In this document: one piece after another, positions 23,396 to 31,511 of the stretch
Numbering within the stretch: position 1 is the first letter of the stretch
Layout of the letters: every line of letters begins with the position of its first letter
Assembly (NCBI GenBank): GCA_041691815.1
Contig: JBEPTZ010000029.1
Location: forward strand, 1 to 38,267
From: 70-18 sp041691815
Lineage (GTDB): Bacteria > Pseudomonadota > Alphaproteobacteria > Acetobacterales > Acetobacteraceae
Length of the DNA stretch: 38,267 nucleotides
Direction of reading: 5' to 3'
Position numbers and translations under genes: made by a program
The notes under the pieces: model-generated
The model's database searches: none
What the model was told of the DNA's origin: nothing
What the model saw: only the letters and a program-made list of their open reading frames with translations

Positions 23396-24466
23396 ATGTT
23401 GGACACCTGCCTCGTGACCGGCGGCGCCGGCTTCATTGGCTGCGCGGTCGCCGGCGGCCTGGTTGGCAGGTTCCGCAACGTGGTCGTGCTCGATTCGCTA
23501 CACCCGCAGATCCATCCGTCGCGGCAGCGGCCGGATGCACTGCATTCCGGGGTCGCGCTGGTTGAGGGCGACGTCACGGATGCGGCCGCCTGGGACGCCC
23601 TGCTGGCCAAGCTGCGCCCCGAAGTAATCGTGCACTTAGCGGCGGAGACCGGCACCGGCCAATCGCTGACCGAGGCGACGCGCCATGCTGCGGTGAATGT
23701 CACCGGTACCGCAATGATGCTGGACGCGCTAGCACGCGCGCAGGTCATCCCGCGGCGCTTCGTGCTGGCGAGCAGCCGGGCCGTGTACGGAGAAGGCGCT
23801 TGGCGGTCGCTGCGCGACGGCAGCACGCACTATCCCGGCCAGCGCACGCGCGCACAGCTTGCCGCAGGCGAATGGGACTTCCCCGGGTTCGAGGCGCTGC
23901 CGAGCGAGGCCGCGACGACGCGTCCCGCCCCGGTCAGCGTCTATGGCGCGACCAAGCTAGCGCAGGAACATATACTCGGCGCCTGGGCTATGTCCTATGG
24001 CTCGGAACTCGCGGTGCTGCGCCTGCAGAACGTTTTCGGGCCAGGCCAGAGCCTGGTCAACCCCTACACCGGCATCGTGCCGCTGTTTTGCCGCCTAGCG
24101 CGGGAGGGAAGGAGTATCCCGCTCTACGAGGACGGTGCCATGCTGCGCGACTTCGTGCTGATCGACGACGTGGCGGCGGCGCTGCTGCAGGCAATTGACA
24201 TCACCCAAGTGCCCGGCCAGCCGGTGGACATCGGCACCATGCAGCGCGTCTCGATCGCCAACCTCGCCGCGCGGATCGCCGCGCTGTATAGTGCACCGGC
24301 GCCGCATGTGTGCGGGCTCTATCGCTATGGTGACGTGCGCCACGGCGCGTGCCGAAGTGACGCGACCGAGGCCCTGCTCGGCTGGCGGCCGCAGCACGGG
24401 CTGGACGACGGGCTGGCCGCGCTGGCGCGCTGGATCGACTCCCGCCTTGCGCAGGCCACGACATGA
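23396..24466 (+). CDS. NAD-dependent epimerase/dehydratase (extended SDR)
   Basis: A 356-residue nucleotide-sugar enzyme of the extended short-chain dehydrogenase family. It has the NAD-binding GGAGFIG at residues 9-15, the acidic VVVLDSLHPQ after strand 2 and VIVHLAAETGTGQS after strand 4. Ser comes in VLASSRAVYGEG and the catalytic Tyr/Lys pair in YGATKLAQE. The C-terminal part has LRLQNVFGPGQSLVNPYTGI and DFVLIDDVAAALLQAI. It likely converts a UDP- or dTDP-sugar (epimerase or 4,6-dehydratase) for the glycosyltransferases that follow. GGAGGAGAGG lies upstream of the ATG. Its stop overlaps the next start by 4 bp. This is the first gene of a tight operon. Confidence 0.9.
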   Translation: MLDTCLVTGGAGFIGCAVAGGLVGRFRNVVVLDSLHPQIHPSRQRPDALHSGVALVEGDVTDAAAWDALLAKLRPEVIVHLAAETGTGQSLTEATRHAAVNVTGTAMMLDALARAQVIPRRFVLASSRAVYGEGAWRSLRDGSTHYPGQRTRAQLAAGEWDFPGFEALPSEAATTRPAPVSVYGATKLAQEHILGAWAMSYGSELAVLRLQNVFGPGQSLVNPYTGIVPLFCRLAREGRSIPLYEDGAMLRDFVLIDDVAAALLQAIDITQVPGQPVDIGTMQRVSIANLAARIAALYSAPAPHVCGLYRYGDVRHGACRSDATEALLGWRPQHGLDDGLAALARWIDSRLAQATT

Positions 24467-25431
24467 CCCAGACGCCCGCCGGCACCGTCGTGGCGTCGGG
24501 ACCGGCGCATCTCCCTACGGTGCCGTTTTGGCGGCCCGGCCTATCGTTGCAGGTACAGTCCGTGCTCTACAACAACGAGCTGGACGCGGTCCGCCGCGCC
24601 GCCGCGAGCTTAGCGCGCGCAGCGCAGCTCGCGGTCGCCGCCGGTGCCTGCGAGGGCGTGATGCTGCGCTACGGTGACAGCTCCGCCCTGCCCTGCCTCG
24701 ACGTCGAGGCACTCGCGGCGGTGCGTACGGAGAACGCCGGGTTGTTGACGATCGAGTACGACCATTTCGGCGGCAATCTCGGGTCCGCCCGCGGGCACAA
24801 CCGCCTGGCGCATGCCAGCGGGGCAGACTTCATTTTGGTGCAAAACCCTGACGTCGTTGTCTCACCGCGGCTGCTCGAGATCCTGCTCGGCTGCTTCCAT
24901 CGTGCCGGCGTCGGCATGGCCGAGGGCAAGCAAATCCCCATCGAGCACCCGAAGGACTATGACCCGGATACCGGCGAAACATTCTGGGCGACCACAGCCT
25001 GCGCGATGATCCCGCTGGCGCTATTCCGCGAGCTCGACGGCTTCGACGCCGAGAACTTTTTCCTCTACTGCGACGACGTGGACTTCTCCTGGCTTGTCCG
25101 CCGCGCCGGCTATAAGGTGATATTTCAGCCTGCAGCGTCCTGCTTCCACGACAAGCGCCTGTCGCAGACCGGCAGATGGCAGCCTTCCGGCGCCGAACGC
25201 TACTACTCGGCTGAGGCCTCGCTGTTCATGGCCCACAAGTGGTCGCGCCCCGACTTGGTCGAGCAGAATCTCGCATATTTCGAAGGCTCGGGGGAGCCCG
25301 ACCTGCAAAAGGCGGCGCGCGTGTTCCGCGAGCGTTGGGCGAGCGGCAAGCTACCGGATCCGATCGATTCCGAGCACAAGATCGGCGTGTTCGACGGCGG
25401 GCTTTTCGCCAGACACAGGTATGCGCTGTGA
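24463..25431 (+). CDS. GT2 family glycosyltransferase
   Basis: A 322-residue glycosyltransferase of family 2, rhamnosyltransferase-like in layout. It has SLQVQSVLYNNELDAVRRAA, GGNLGSARGHNRLAHASGAD, the metal-binding VQNPDVVVSPRLLEILL (D-x-D position as N-P-D), ATTACAMIPLALFRELDGFD and FFLYCDDVDFSWLVRRAGYK with the acidic catalytic pair. The protein is complete and has no membrane segment. ATGA overlap with the epimerase upstream and GTGA overlap with the methyltransferase-GT fusion downstream show strong coupling. The sugar and acceptor cannot be told. Confidence 0.88.
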   Translation: MTQTPAGTVVASGPAHLPTVPFWRPGLSLQVQSVLYNNELDAVRRAAASLARAAQLAVAAGACEGVMLRYGDSSALPCLDVEALAAVRTENAGLLTIEYDHFGGNLGSARGHNRLAHASGADFILVQNPDVVVSPRLLEILLGCFHRAGVGMAEGKQIPIEHPKDYDPDTGETFWATTACAMIPLALFRELDGFDAENFFLYCDDVDFSWLVRRAGYKVIFQPAASCFHDKRLSQTGRWQPSGAERYYSAEASLFMAHKWSRPDLVEQNLAYFEGSGEPDLQKAARVFRERWASGKLPDPIDSEHKIGVFDGGLFARHRYAL

Positions 25432-27266
25432 CCCAACAAGCCGACCACCTATACGATAATGCCTTTTATCATGATAATGTATACGGCCATGCGCTGGCGC
25501 TGCTGAGGCGGACGCGCGGTGACGCCGCCTGTGGGCGCATCCACCTCGACATCGGCTGCGGCTATGGGCGCATCGCGGAGCCGCTGACCGCCGAGCTTGG
25601 CCTCACCTATGTCGGCACGGATGGCGACGAGCGCAGCGTCGACGCGCTGCGCACGCGCAACTTCGAGGCGCACCACCTCTGGCTCGGCGAGGAGGAGGCG
25701 ACCTTCGCCGCGTTCGAGCGGATCGTGGCCGGCCGGCCGCTTGCCTCCATCAGCATGCTTGATACGTTGGAGCACCTGACGGACGGCGACGCGACGCTGC
25801 GGGCGATTTCCCGCCTGGCGCAGCGACATGCGGCGCTGGTGGTGATCAGCGTGCCCAACGTCACCCACGCTGATATCGGGTTCCGGCTGGCCTTCGGCCG
25901 CTGGGACTACACCGAGGCAGGGCTGCTTGACCACACGCATATGCGGCTGTTCGGGCCGGAAGTGCTCGACCGCGTGTTGCGCCATGCTGGGCTCTATCCC
26001 ATCGAGTCGAACGATGTCCTGATCACTAAGAGCGACCAGCACTTCCCGGCCGACCATCCAGCACTGGCGCGCGGCACGCTGCTGCACTCCATGCTGATGG
26101 GGCTGCGCACGCAGGCGGGCGGCGCGGCGACGGTAAACCAGTTCCTGCGGCTCTGCGCGCCTGGGCGGCCGGTACAGGACGACGCCTTTCTGCGCCCCGG
26201 CGGCGACGCCGCGGCGCGCCCCTTACTCAGCGTCGTCATGCGCACCCAGGGCAAGCGGCTACACACGCTGGTGGAGGCGCTGACCGCTCTGGCCGGGCAG
26301 ACCGACACCGACTTCGAGGTGCTGGTGGTCGGCCACCGCCTTTCGCTCGACCATCAGAAGGCCGTCGAGCGAGCCATCGAGGACAGTCCCGGCTGGCTGC
26401 GCAATAAGTGCCGACTGATCCGTGTGGACGACGGCAACCGCACCCGCCCACTAAACGAGGGTTTCGCGGCGGCCGACGGGCGCTACATCGCCATCCTCGA
26501 TGACGACGATATGCCATTCGGCCACTGGGTCGAGACGTTCCGCACGCTTGACCAGAAGTATCCGGGGCGGCTGCTGCGCGCGGCGACGGTCCGGCAGGAC
26601 GTGGTCAACATCACTATCGGCGGCCTGCTGGGGCTGCGCGCGACCGGCCCGCTCCAGCGCGTCTACGCGCAGAGCTTCGACCTCCTACGGCACCTGCACG
26701 AGAACCAGACGCCCCCCGTTTCCCTCGCTTTCCCCCGGGGCGCGTTCCACGACCTGGGCATACGCTTCGACGAGAGGCTCACCACGACGGAGGACTGGGA
26801 CTACCTACTGCGCGTGGCTGCGGTGGTCGGCGTCGCCTCGACCCCAGAGATAACCTCCATCTATCGCTGGTGGCCGACGAACGAGAGCTCGCGCACCGTA
26901 CACTCGCAGGAGGAATGGGAGCGCAACCATAACGCCATCCTCGCCAAGCTCGATGCGATGCCGCTGCTCTGCCCGCCCGGCACCGCGCGGCGCGTGTGCA
27001 TGCTGCTCGACGAAGCAGAAGCGAGATCTGACCCGGCGCCTGAGCGCCTTGCGCGGCTGCGCGAGGTGCAGGAGATTTTCAACTCGACCTCATGGCGGAT
27101 CACCGCGCCGGTGCGGCTTCTTGGCCGCATCCTCGGCAAGCCGGCGGCGAACCCAGACGTCATCTGGCATATCGACAGCACGCAACTGGTCGACCTCGCA
27201 GCCGCGCTGCGCCGCTCTACCTCGTGGCGGATCACCGCGCCGATTCGGCGCCTGCGCCGCCGGTGA
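25428..27266 (+). CDS. Methyltransferase-glycosyltransferase fusion
   Basis: A 612-residue two-domain protein starting at GTG 25428, inside the stop of the preceding gene. Residues about 1-220 form a class I SAM methyltransferase (HLDIGCGYGRIAEPL, TYVGTDGDERSVDALR, ISMLDTLEHLTDGDATLR, LLDHTHMRLFGPEVLDRVL). Residues about 265-520 form a GT2 domain (LLSVVMRTQGKRLHTLVEAL, PLNEGFAAADGRYIAILDDD with the metal-binding acidic run, TEDWDYLLRVA). The C-terminus carries the motif STSWRITAPVR and, about 45 residues later, STSWRITAPIR, each followed by basic residues. That motif is known at the ends of several bacterial glycan enzymes. It probably adds and O-methylates a sugar. Confidence 0.88.
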   Translation: MTQQADHLYDNAFYHDNVYGHALALLRRTRGDAACGRIHLDIGCGYGRIAEPLTAELGLTYVGTDGDERSVDALRTRNFEAHHLWLGEEEATFAAFERIVAGRPLASISMLDTLEHLTDGDATLRAISRLAQRHAALVVISVPNVTHADIGFRLAFGRWDYTEAGLLDHTHMRLFGPEVLDRVLRHAGLYPIESNDVLITKSDQHFPADHPALARGTLLHSMLMGLRTQAGGAATVNQFLRLCAPGRPVQDDAFLRPGGDAAARPLLSVVMRTQGKRLHTLVEALTALAGQTDTDFEVLVVGHRLSLDHQKAVERAIEDSPGWLRNKCRLIRVDDGNRTRPLNEGFAAADGRYIAILDDDDMPFGHWVETFRTLDQKYPGRLLRAATVRQDVVNITIGGLLGLRATGPLQRVYAQSFDLLRHLHENQTPPVSLAFPRGAFHDLGIRFDERLTTTEDWDYLLRVAAVVGVASTPEITSIYRWWPTNESSRTVHSQEEWERNHNAILAKLDAMPLLCPPGTARRVCMLLDEAEARSDPAPERLARLREVQEIFNSTSWRITAPVRLLGRILGKPAANPDVIWHIDSTQLVDLAAALRRSTSWRITAPIRRLRRR

Positions 27267-27352
27267 GCACCATAGCCCGACCCGCGCTGGACCTCGCGCC
27301 GACTGGAAAGCCGCTGGAAAAGCCGGCGCCGCAAGGAGCGGGAAAGATTACT

Positions 27353-28426
27353 ATGAGGAGTGGTGATAATTTCGGCGCTATTAGATTGTTTGCAGCAATG
27401 GTTGTTGTTTATGGTCATTCTTTCCCGCTTTCCGGGACTCCTGATGTTGTCGTTCTGGGCAATCCGGTGCAATCGCTAGCGGTAAAAGTGTTCTTTGTTA
27501 TAAGCGGCTATTTAATCACCGAGAGCTGGTTTTCCGATCCCAACTTGTTCCGATATTTTACTAAGCGTATTTTACGTATATTTCCTGCATTAATTTTTGT
27601 TGTTTGTCTATCAGCGCTGGTTCTCGGGCCTGTAATGTCGACATTGCCAGTTTTTGAGTATTTAAGAAATCCAGAACTGATCGGGTATTTTAGAAATATT
27701 TATCTGTTTCCGGTTTACAATCTGCCCGACGTTTTTGTCGATAATATCTATCCGAGCGCCGTTAACGGTTCCCTATGGAGCCTGCCGGTTGAATTTTCAA
27801 TGTATATTATGTTGCCGTTGCTGGCGCTTTGGTTCCGAGGCGCCGCCTTTCGGCTGGTATTCTCTACGTTATTCGTTTGCGCCGTCAGCCTATATGAATT
27901 GCGGGGCGCCGGCACTGCCGTTACGCCAGCCGTCGTAATATTCGGTACCAGTATCCGCTCGGCACTCGATGCCGCGCCCTATTTTCTGATCGGCGCCAGT
28001 TTGCGTAGCCTCGCTGCACGGATGCGGCCGAATATCCAGATGGCGATGCTGCTCGCGGGTGTTGCATTGTTGGTGCCACCCGTCGGATTTTGTCCGGAGT
28101 TGGCACTGTACGTGGTGCTACCTTATGCGGTAATTGCATTTGGACGTGCAAAGCCGGGGCGCTTTGCGTTTGTCGACCGCATCGGCGATCTGTCATATGG
28201 CACCTATCTGTTTGGTTTTCCCGTTCAGCAATTGGTGATTCAGGCGTTTGGCACGGAACATCACCCAATTCTGACATGCGGGTTGGCTCTACTGCCGACA
28301 CTTCTATTGGCTTTTATATCCTGGCATCTGCTCGAACGCAGGATGATGGCAATGAAACCGAGGCGGCCCAGCCGTCCACCGGAAATGAGTGTGAAGAGGC
28401 ACGACTTTGAGACCCCTTCAGCCTAA
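27353..28426 (+). CDS. Acyltransferase 3 family membrane protein (OafA-like)
   Basis: A 357-residue membrane acyltransferase that modifies sugars or surface glycans with acyl groups. It shows GAIRLFAAMVVVYGHSFPLS (the conserved R and H), FFVISGYLITESW, FRYFTKRILRIFPALI, NGSLWSLPVEFSMYIMLPLL, and about ten hydrophobic helices ending LLLAFISWHLLERRMM. The start at ATG 27353 fits the family. A GTG at 27263 overlapping the previous stop (GTGA) is in frame and would add a 30-residue Pro-rich tail, so it is a fair alternative. Base composition is more AT-rich than in the preceding genes, suggesting separate acquisition. Confidence 0.9.
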   Translation: MRSGDNFGAIRLFAAMVVVYGHSFPLSGTPDVVVLGNPVQSLAVKVFFVISGYLITESWFSDPNLFRYFTKRILRIFPALIFVVCLSALVLGPVMSTLPVFEYLRNPELIGYFRNIYLFPVYNLPDVFVDNIYPSAVNGSLWSLPVEFSMYIMLPLLALWFRGAAFRLVFSTLFVCAVSLYELRGAGTAVTPAVVIFGTSIRSALDAAPYFLIGASLRSLAARMRPNIQMAMLLAGVALLVPPVGFCPELALYVVLPYAVIAFGRAKPGRFAFVDRIGDLSYGTYLFGFPVQQLVIQAFGTEHHPILTCGLALLPTLLLAFISWHLLERRMMAMKPRRPSRPPEMSVKRHDFETPSA

Positions 28427-28493
28427 ACAACACCAAGTGGTTGTTGCGCCGATCGGCGCCGGGACCAGCGATCGCTCCGTAGGAGAGAAACGA

Positions 28494-28658
28494 TTGGCTA
28501 AGAGTTTTTCCATAGAACGCCCAGAAGCAGTAACGAGCTTCACAGGTGAGATCGTCGCCGTGGCTTACCACCTATACCACCATCCTGCGCTCATCATGCT
28601 CAACGCCGACTTCTGGATTGCCGCCATCCTTTCTCCGCATTTCTCGGCATTGGAGTAG
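28494..28658 (+). CDS. Tiny ORF between acyltransferase and methyltransferase
   Basis: A possible 54-residue protein starting at TTG 28494, which has a good AGGAGAG ribosome-binding site 6 bases upstream. It ends 5 bp before the next gene. The sequence (AKSFSIERPEAVTSFTGEIV, then YHLYHHPALIMLNADFWIAA) shows no known domain. It could be a leader peptide, a real small protein or the residue of a decayed gene. Confidence 0.4.
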   Translation: MAKSFSIERPEAVTSFTGEIVAVAYHLYHHPALIMLNADFWIAAILSPHFSALE

Positions 28659-28663
28659 AAATT

Positions 28664-29731
28664 ATGGGGCTACTTAAAAATGCGGCACTTTCCATTCCGT
28701 CGTTGCGACGGCTTTGGCAACAGCGCAACGACCTACTTCGTGATGTGACCGCTCTGCGCGCCCAGAATGTCATCCTGCAATTGCATTCCTGCGCGCTCGA
28801 AACGAAGGCGAACGTCTTACAAGCGGAAAACGGCGCATTGCACCCTGTTCCTGTCCCGGTTGATCACGGCATTCCCGCCGACAAGCTTCAGGCCATCAGC
28901 CTTGCCTTGCGCGACGGTAGGCTAATCGTGACCGACTACCCCTACTACCCACACGAACGCCCCTTGACCAAGGCCGCAGCAGGGCAGCAATTGACGGCCA
29001 GGTTCACCCGTGAGGAGCAGGCCTATGGCGACATACTGACTAGAATCGCGGGCCACATTGGAACCCTGTCCAACATTCCACGCGACGCCACCACCAAGTT
29101 GGCCCCTTTGTGGGACAATCCGTGGTTTCCGCCCTTTGACGGTGTTAGCCTTTACGGGTTAATTGCTGAAACCCGCCCCGGCCGCTACATTGAGGTGGGA
29201 TCAGGCATCTCCACGCGTTTCGCGCGACAAGCGATTATCGACCTGGGCCTCTCGACTCGTATCATCTCAATCGACCCGCATCCGCATAACGCGATCGACG
29301 GGCTGTGCGACGAGGTGATTGTTGCGCGGATGGAAGACCTGCCTGCGTCCTTCTGGGCTACGCTCTCGCCCAATGACATGCTGTTCGTTGACAATAGCCA
29401 CCGCAGCTTCCCGGCATCGGACGTGACGGTGTTTTTCTCGGAAGTCATGCCTGCGTTGCCCCCAGGCACCGTCTACGGCATGCACGACATTTTCCTACCG
29501 AATGACTATCCGGAGGCCTGGAAAGACCGCTTCTATAGCGAGCAATACCTGCTGATGACCTATCTACTTGGCGGCGGCGGGCAGGATACGATCGTGCTTC
29601 CAGTAAACTGGGCGGCTAGCCAGCCCGCACTTTATAACACGATGGCACCGCTGTGGAATCGGCGAGACCTGTTTGCCGGCGTTAATACCGGCGGTGGCTG
29701 CTTCTGGCTGCGTCGCGGCCGAGCGTCATAA
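28664..29731 (+). CDS. Class I SAM-dependent methyltransferase with N-terminal coiled coil
   Basis: A 355-residue protein. Residues 15-55 (RRLWQQRNDLLRDVTALRAQ, then ETKANVLQAENGAL) form a short coiled coil typical of glycan-assembly proteins. The domain after residue 165 has RYIEVGSGISTRFARQAI (SAM-binding glycine loop), RIISIDPHPHNAIDG (acidic end of strand 2), NDMLFVDNSHRSF, and GTVYGMHDIFLPNDYPEAW. This is the methyltransferase 24/FkbM-like layout common in polysaccharide clusters. It closes the glycan locus and probably methylates a sugar in the product. The stop lies directly next to an IS256 remnant. Confidence 0.85.
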   Translation: MGLLKNAALSIPSLRRLWQQRNDLLRDVTALRAQNVILQLHSCALETKANVLQAENGALHPVPVPVDHGIPADKLQAISLALRDGRLIVTDYPYYPHERPLTKAAAGQQLTARFTREEQAYGDILTRIAGHIGTLSNIPRDATTKLAPLWDNPWFPPFDGVSLYGLIAETRPGRYIEVGSGISTRFARQAIIDLGLSTRIISIDPHPHNAIDGLCDEVIVARMEDLPASFWATLSPNDMLFVDNSHRSFPASDVTVFFSEVMPALPPGTVYGMHDIFLPNDYPEAWKDRFYSEQYLLMTYLLGGGGQDTIVLPVNWAASQPALYNTMAPLWNRRDLFAGVNTGGGCFWLRRGRAS

Positions 29732-29769
29732 ACGCCTGCTGAGCGAACTTTCCCAATTGCCGGACAGAT

Positions 29770-29893
29770 TGATCACGCCCTCAACGTCCGTCTCCATCAG
29801 CAACTACAGCACCGCCTCCGCCACGCCGCGCAGGAAGTCGCCATCGCCGGCCTTCGCCAAAAGCTCCGCCAGAGGTAATCTCTCCTCGGTCAT
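29770..29893 (-). pseudogene. N-terminal remnant of an IS256-family transposase
   Basis: On the minus strand from ATG 29893 the frame reads MTEERLPLAELLAKAGDGDF, then LRGVAEAVL, a TAG stop (29806-29804), and LLMETDVEGVI. This matches the start of IS256/Mutator-type transposases. The in-frame stop and the loss of everything after the first 40 residues make it a dead fragment. It ends next to the methyltransferase stop. Confidence 0.7.
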
Positions 29894-30198
29894 CGGGTCC
29901 TCGTTCGGTTCCAGGGTGAAGCCTCGCAACTCCACCGTAGCCAAACGGTCCGATGGCCACCTCCGCCTACACCCTCACGGGGGCCGAATCTCCACCACGT
30001 CCGCGGACGCTACCCTGGTAGTGGCCGCTCAAAAAACCGATCGCTCACGCCCGCTCCCCCTCGAATCGTTATAATGTCACACAAAACAGGGTTAGGCGTG
30101 AGCGCGCAAGGCCTAGTGCCAACGGGTAGTGGGTCAGTTTGAATTGCGGCGCGGAAAATAATCCTCTACAGTGCGATTGGTCCTAAGGGGTAAGAAAC
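29894..30198. other. Gene-free stretch, partly IS256 upstream sequence
   Basis: About 300 bp without a convincing coding frame. The part next to 29893 is probably leftover 5' sequence of the IS256 element. The AT-richer end (30060-30198) should hold the promoter of the small gene at 30199, but I could not fix -35 and -10 boxes with confidence. Confidence 0.35.
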
Positions 30199-30384
30199 GT
30201 GTCTTCAGACCGAGAACGCGCGCTGGCTTTGGCCCATGAGGCAGAGCCGAAAGACGGAACCGCATCCCCCGAGGTCGTGGTGTCCCGCGCTCGGATATAC
30301 CTGGATTTTTCGCGCGATACGCGCGACGCGGAAATTTCCGACGCCGCGCGCGCATTTTCGAAGATTATCGGGGCGCCTTCTTGA
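30199..30384 (+). CDS. Small hypothetical protein
   Basis: A 61-residue acidic/basic helical protein starting at GTG 30199 with AAGGGG about 10 bases upstream. The sequence (MSSDRERALALAHEAEPKDG, then VSRARIYLDFSRDTRDAEIS) has no hydrophobic segment or known motif. It is isolated between an IS256 remnant and a palindrome cluster that starts 4 bp after its stop. It may be a small regulatory protein or part of an old operon; existence is plausible but not proven. Confidence 0.4.
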   Translation: MSSDRERALALAHEAEPKDGTASPEVVVSRARIYLDFSRDTRDAEISDAARAFSKIIGAPS

Positions 30385-30387
30385 GTT

Positions 30388-30513
30388 ATACCAAAGCTCG
30401 CTGGTGACGACTCTTCCGTTACCAGCGAACTTTGGTATCGCGCGCCGGACTGGCGGGTGGCGGCGCGCCAAACGGGAATCATACCAGGGGTCGCGATCAG
30501 CGAGCCTTGGTAT
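30388..30513. repeat. Cluster of three long palindromes (REP-like)
   Basis: Three hairpins lie in a row. The first is 30388-30438 with arms ATACCAAAGCTCGCTGGT and its complement (two mismatches). The second is GCGCGCCG/CGGCGCGC at 30440-30468. The third is 30481-30513, with arms beginning ATACCA. The outer arm of the third (ATACCAAGGCTCGCTG on the minus strand) is a relative of the first arm. Related palindromes in alternating order resemble REP/BIME elements. They fill the gap between two converging small genes and could also end both transcripts. Confidence 0.75.
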
Positions 30514-30710
30514 TAGGAATTTTTGACGACGTTCAGACATTTTGCATAGGTGCTTAGAATCCAATCGCGGTCTGCATCAGTCCAACCGGGGACATATGTG
30601 GCACGCGGAGAAATATTTTTCTTTTCGACCCCCGCGATTTCGCGCATCAGCTTATGGGCTACTTCTTCCGGCGAGTTTTCGCCAATGTGGACGATAGGCG
30701 CATCTGCCAT
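30513..30710 (-). CDS. Conserved small hypothetical protein
   Basis: A 65-residue protein with start ATG 30710 and a strong AGGAGAG ribosome-binding site 6 bases before it. It reads MADAPIVHIGENSPEEVAHK, then LMREIAGVEKKN, then WTDADRDWILSTYAKCLNVV. The pattern of an N-terminal PIVHIGENSPE-x-VA segment and a C-terminal DRDWIL-x-TYA-x-CL helix reminds me of short uncharacterised alphaproteobacterial proteins of similar length. No domain name can be given. It is cytoplasmic and has no membrane segment. Confidence 0.7.
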   Translation of the reverse strand: MADAPIVHIGENSPEEVAHKLMREIAGVEKKNISPRATYVPGWTDADRDWILSTYAKCLNVVKNS

Positions 30711-30764
30711 GATTCTCTCCTGAGTTGGTTGCAAATCCAGGATAGAACCAAAAGGAGCCGGGAG

Positions 30765-31334
30765 TCATTCCCTCTCCTTCTGCGCGGATTCCCAATCCTC
30801 CAGCACCTTCACCATATGGGCCAATTCCCAAAGCTGGCCGGTAACGCCGGCCGCCATCGCGGGCGAGCAACGCAGTGTCTGGTGAATACGGACGAAATTG
30901 TAATGCATAGTGTGGATGGCGACCGAATGCGTATGGTTCGCAACCTTCTTTGAAAACCCATTGGTCAGGCGAGTGAACCGACGCGAACCCATGCGCAGCG
31001 TCAGGTTGGCCCGTTCGGCGTAGCTGGTGCTGACATGCGCCGGATCGGGACGTCCCTCAACGCGGCGCAACTCAATGCCGGTGCATTCGCCGGGGCTGTA
31101 ACGCCCGAGCGCGCCAACAGGCTCGCCGTAATGCTTAATCAGCATGGCGTAGTCGATATCGGCGCCGAAAGACTGCTCTACCGCTTCCAGATAGGGCTTG
31201 TGGCCGTCGCTGGTCAGTTGCACTCGATTAGCCAAGCGCAGCGCCAGGTCGCCGATGAAGTGCTGCGCTGCATCCGCATCGCGTGCGCCGACATAGAATG
31301 ACGGGATCAACTTCGTATCGGCGTCGATCGCCAT
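30765..31334 (-). pseudogene. IS1-like transposase, 5' end removed by IS21
   Basis: About 185 residues of a DDE transposase of the IS1-like group: AIDADTKLIPSFYVGARDAD, ANRVQLTSDGHKPYLEAVEQ (catalytic Asp), SYAERANLTLRMGSRRFTRL (catalytic Glu) and HYNFVRIHQTL. The homology begins at AIDADTK, the first catalytic-Asp block, and everything upstream is replaced by the left end of an IS21 element. The apparent ATG at 31334 is created by the junction. It is very probably inactive. Confidence 0.8.
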
Positions 31335-31511
31335 TGTGCGGCGACAATCTGGATGGTTGAGAGCGGCGATCAGGATGGTGATTGGCGGGGGTGACCGGAG
31401 GCTGGCGTAGCCAGCCGTAGGTCATCCCCGGCAAGGTCGGCCTTTTGGGGCCTTCCTGCGGCGGCGTGAGGTTTGTGCTGGGTGCAGCGGTTCTCGTCCG
31501 GAGGATCGCCG

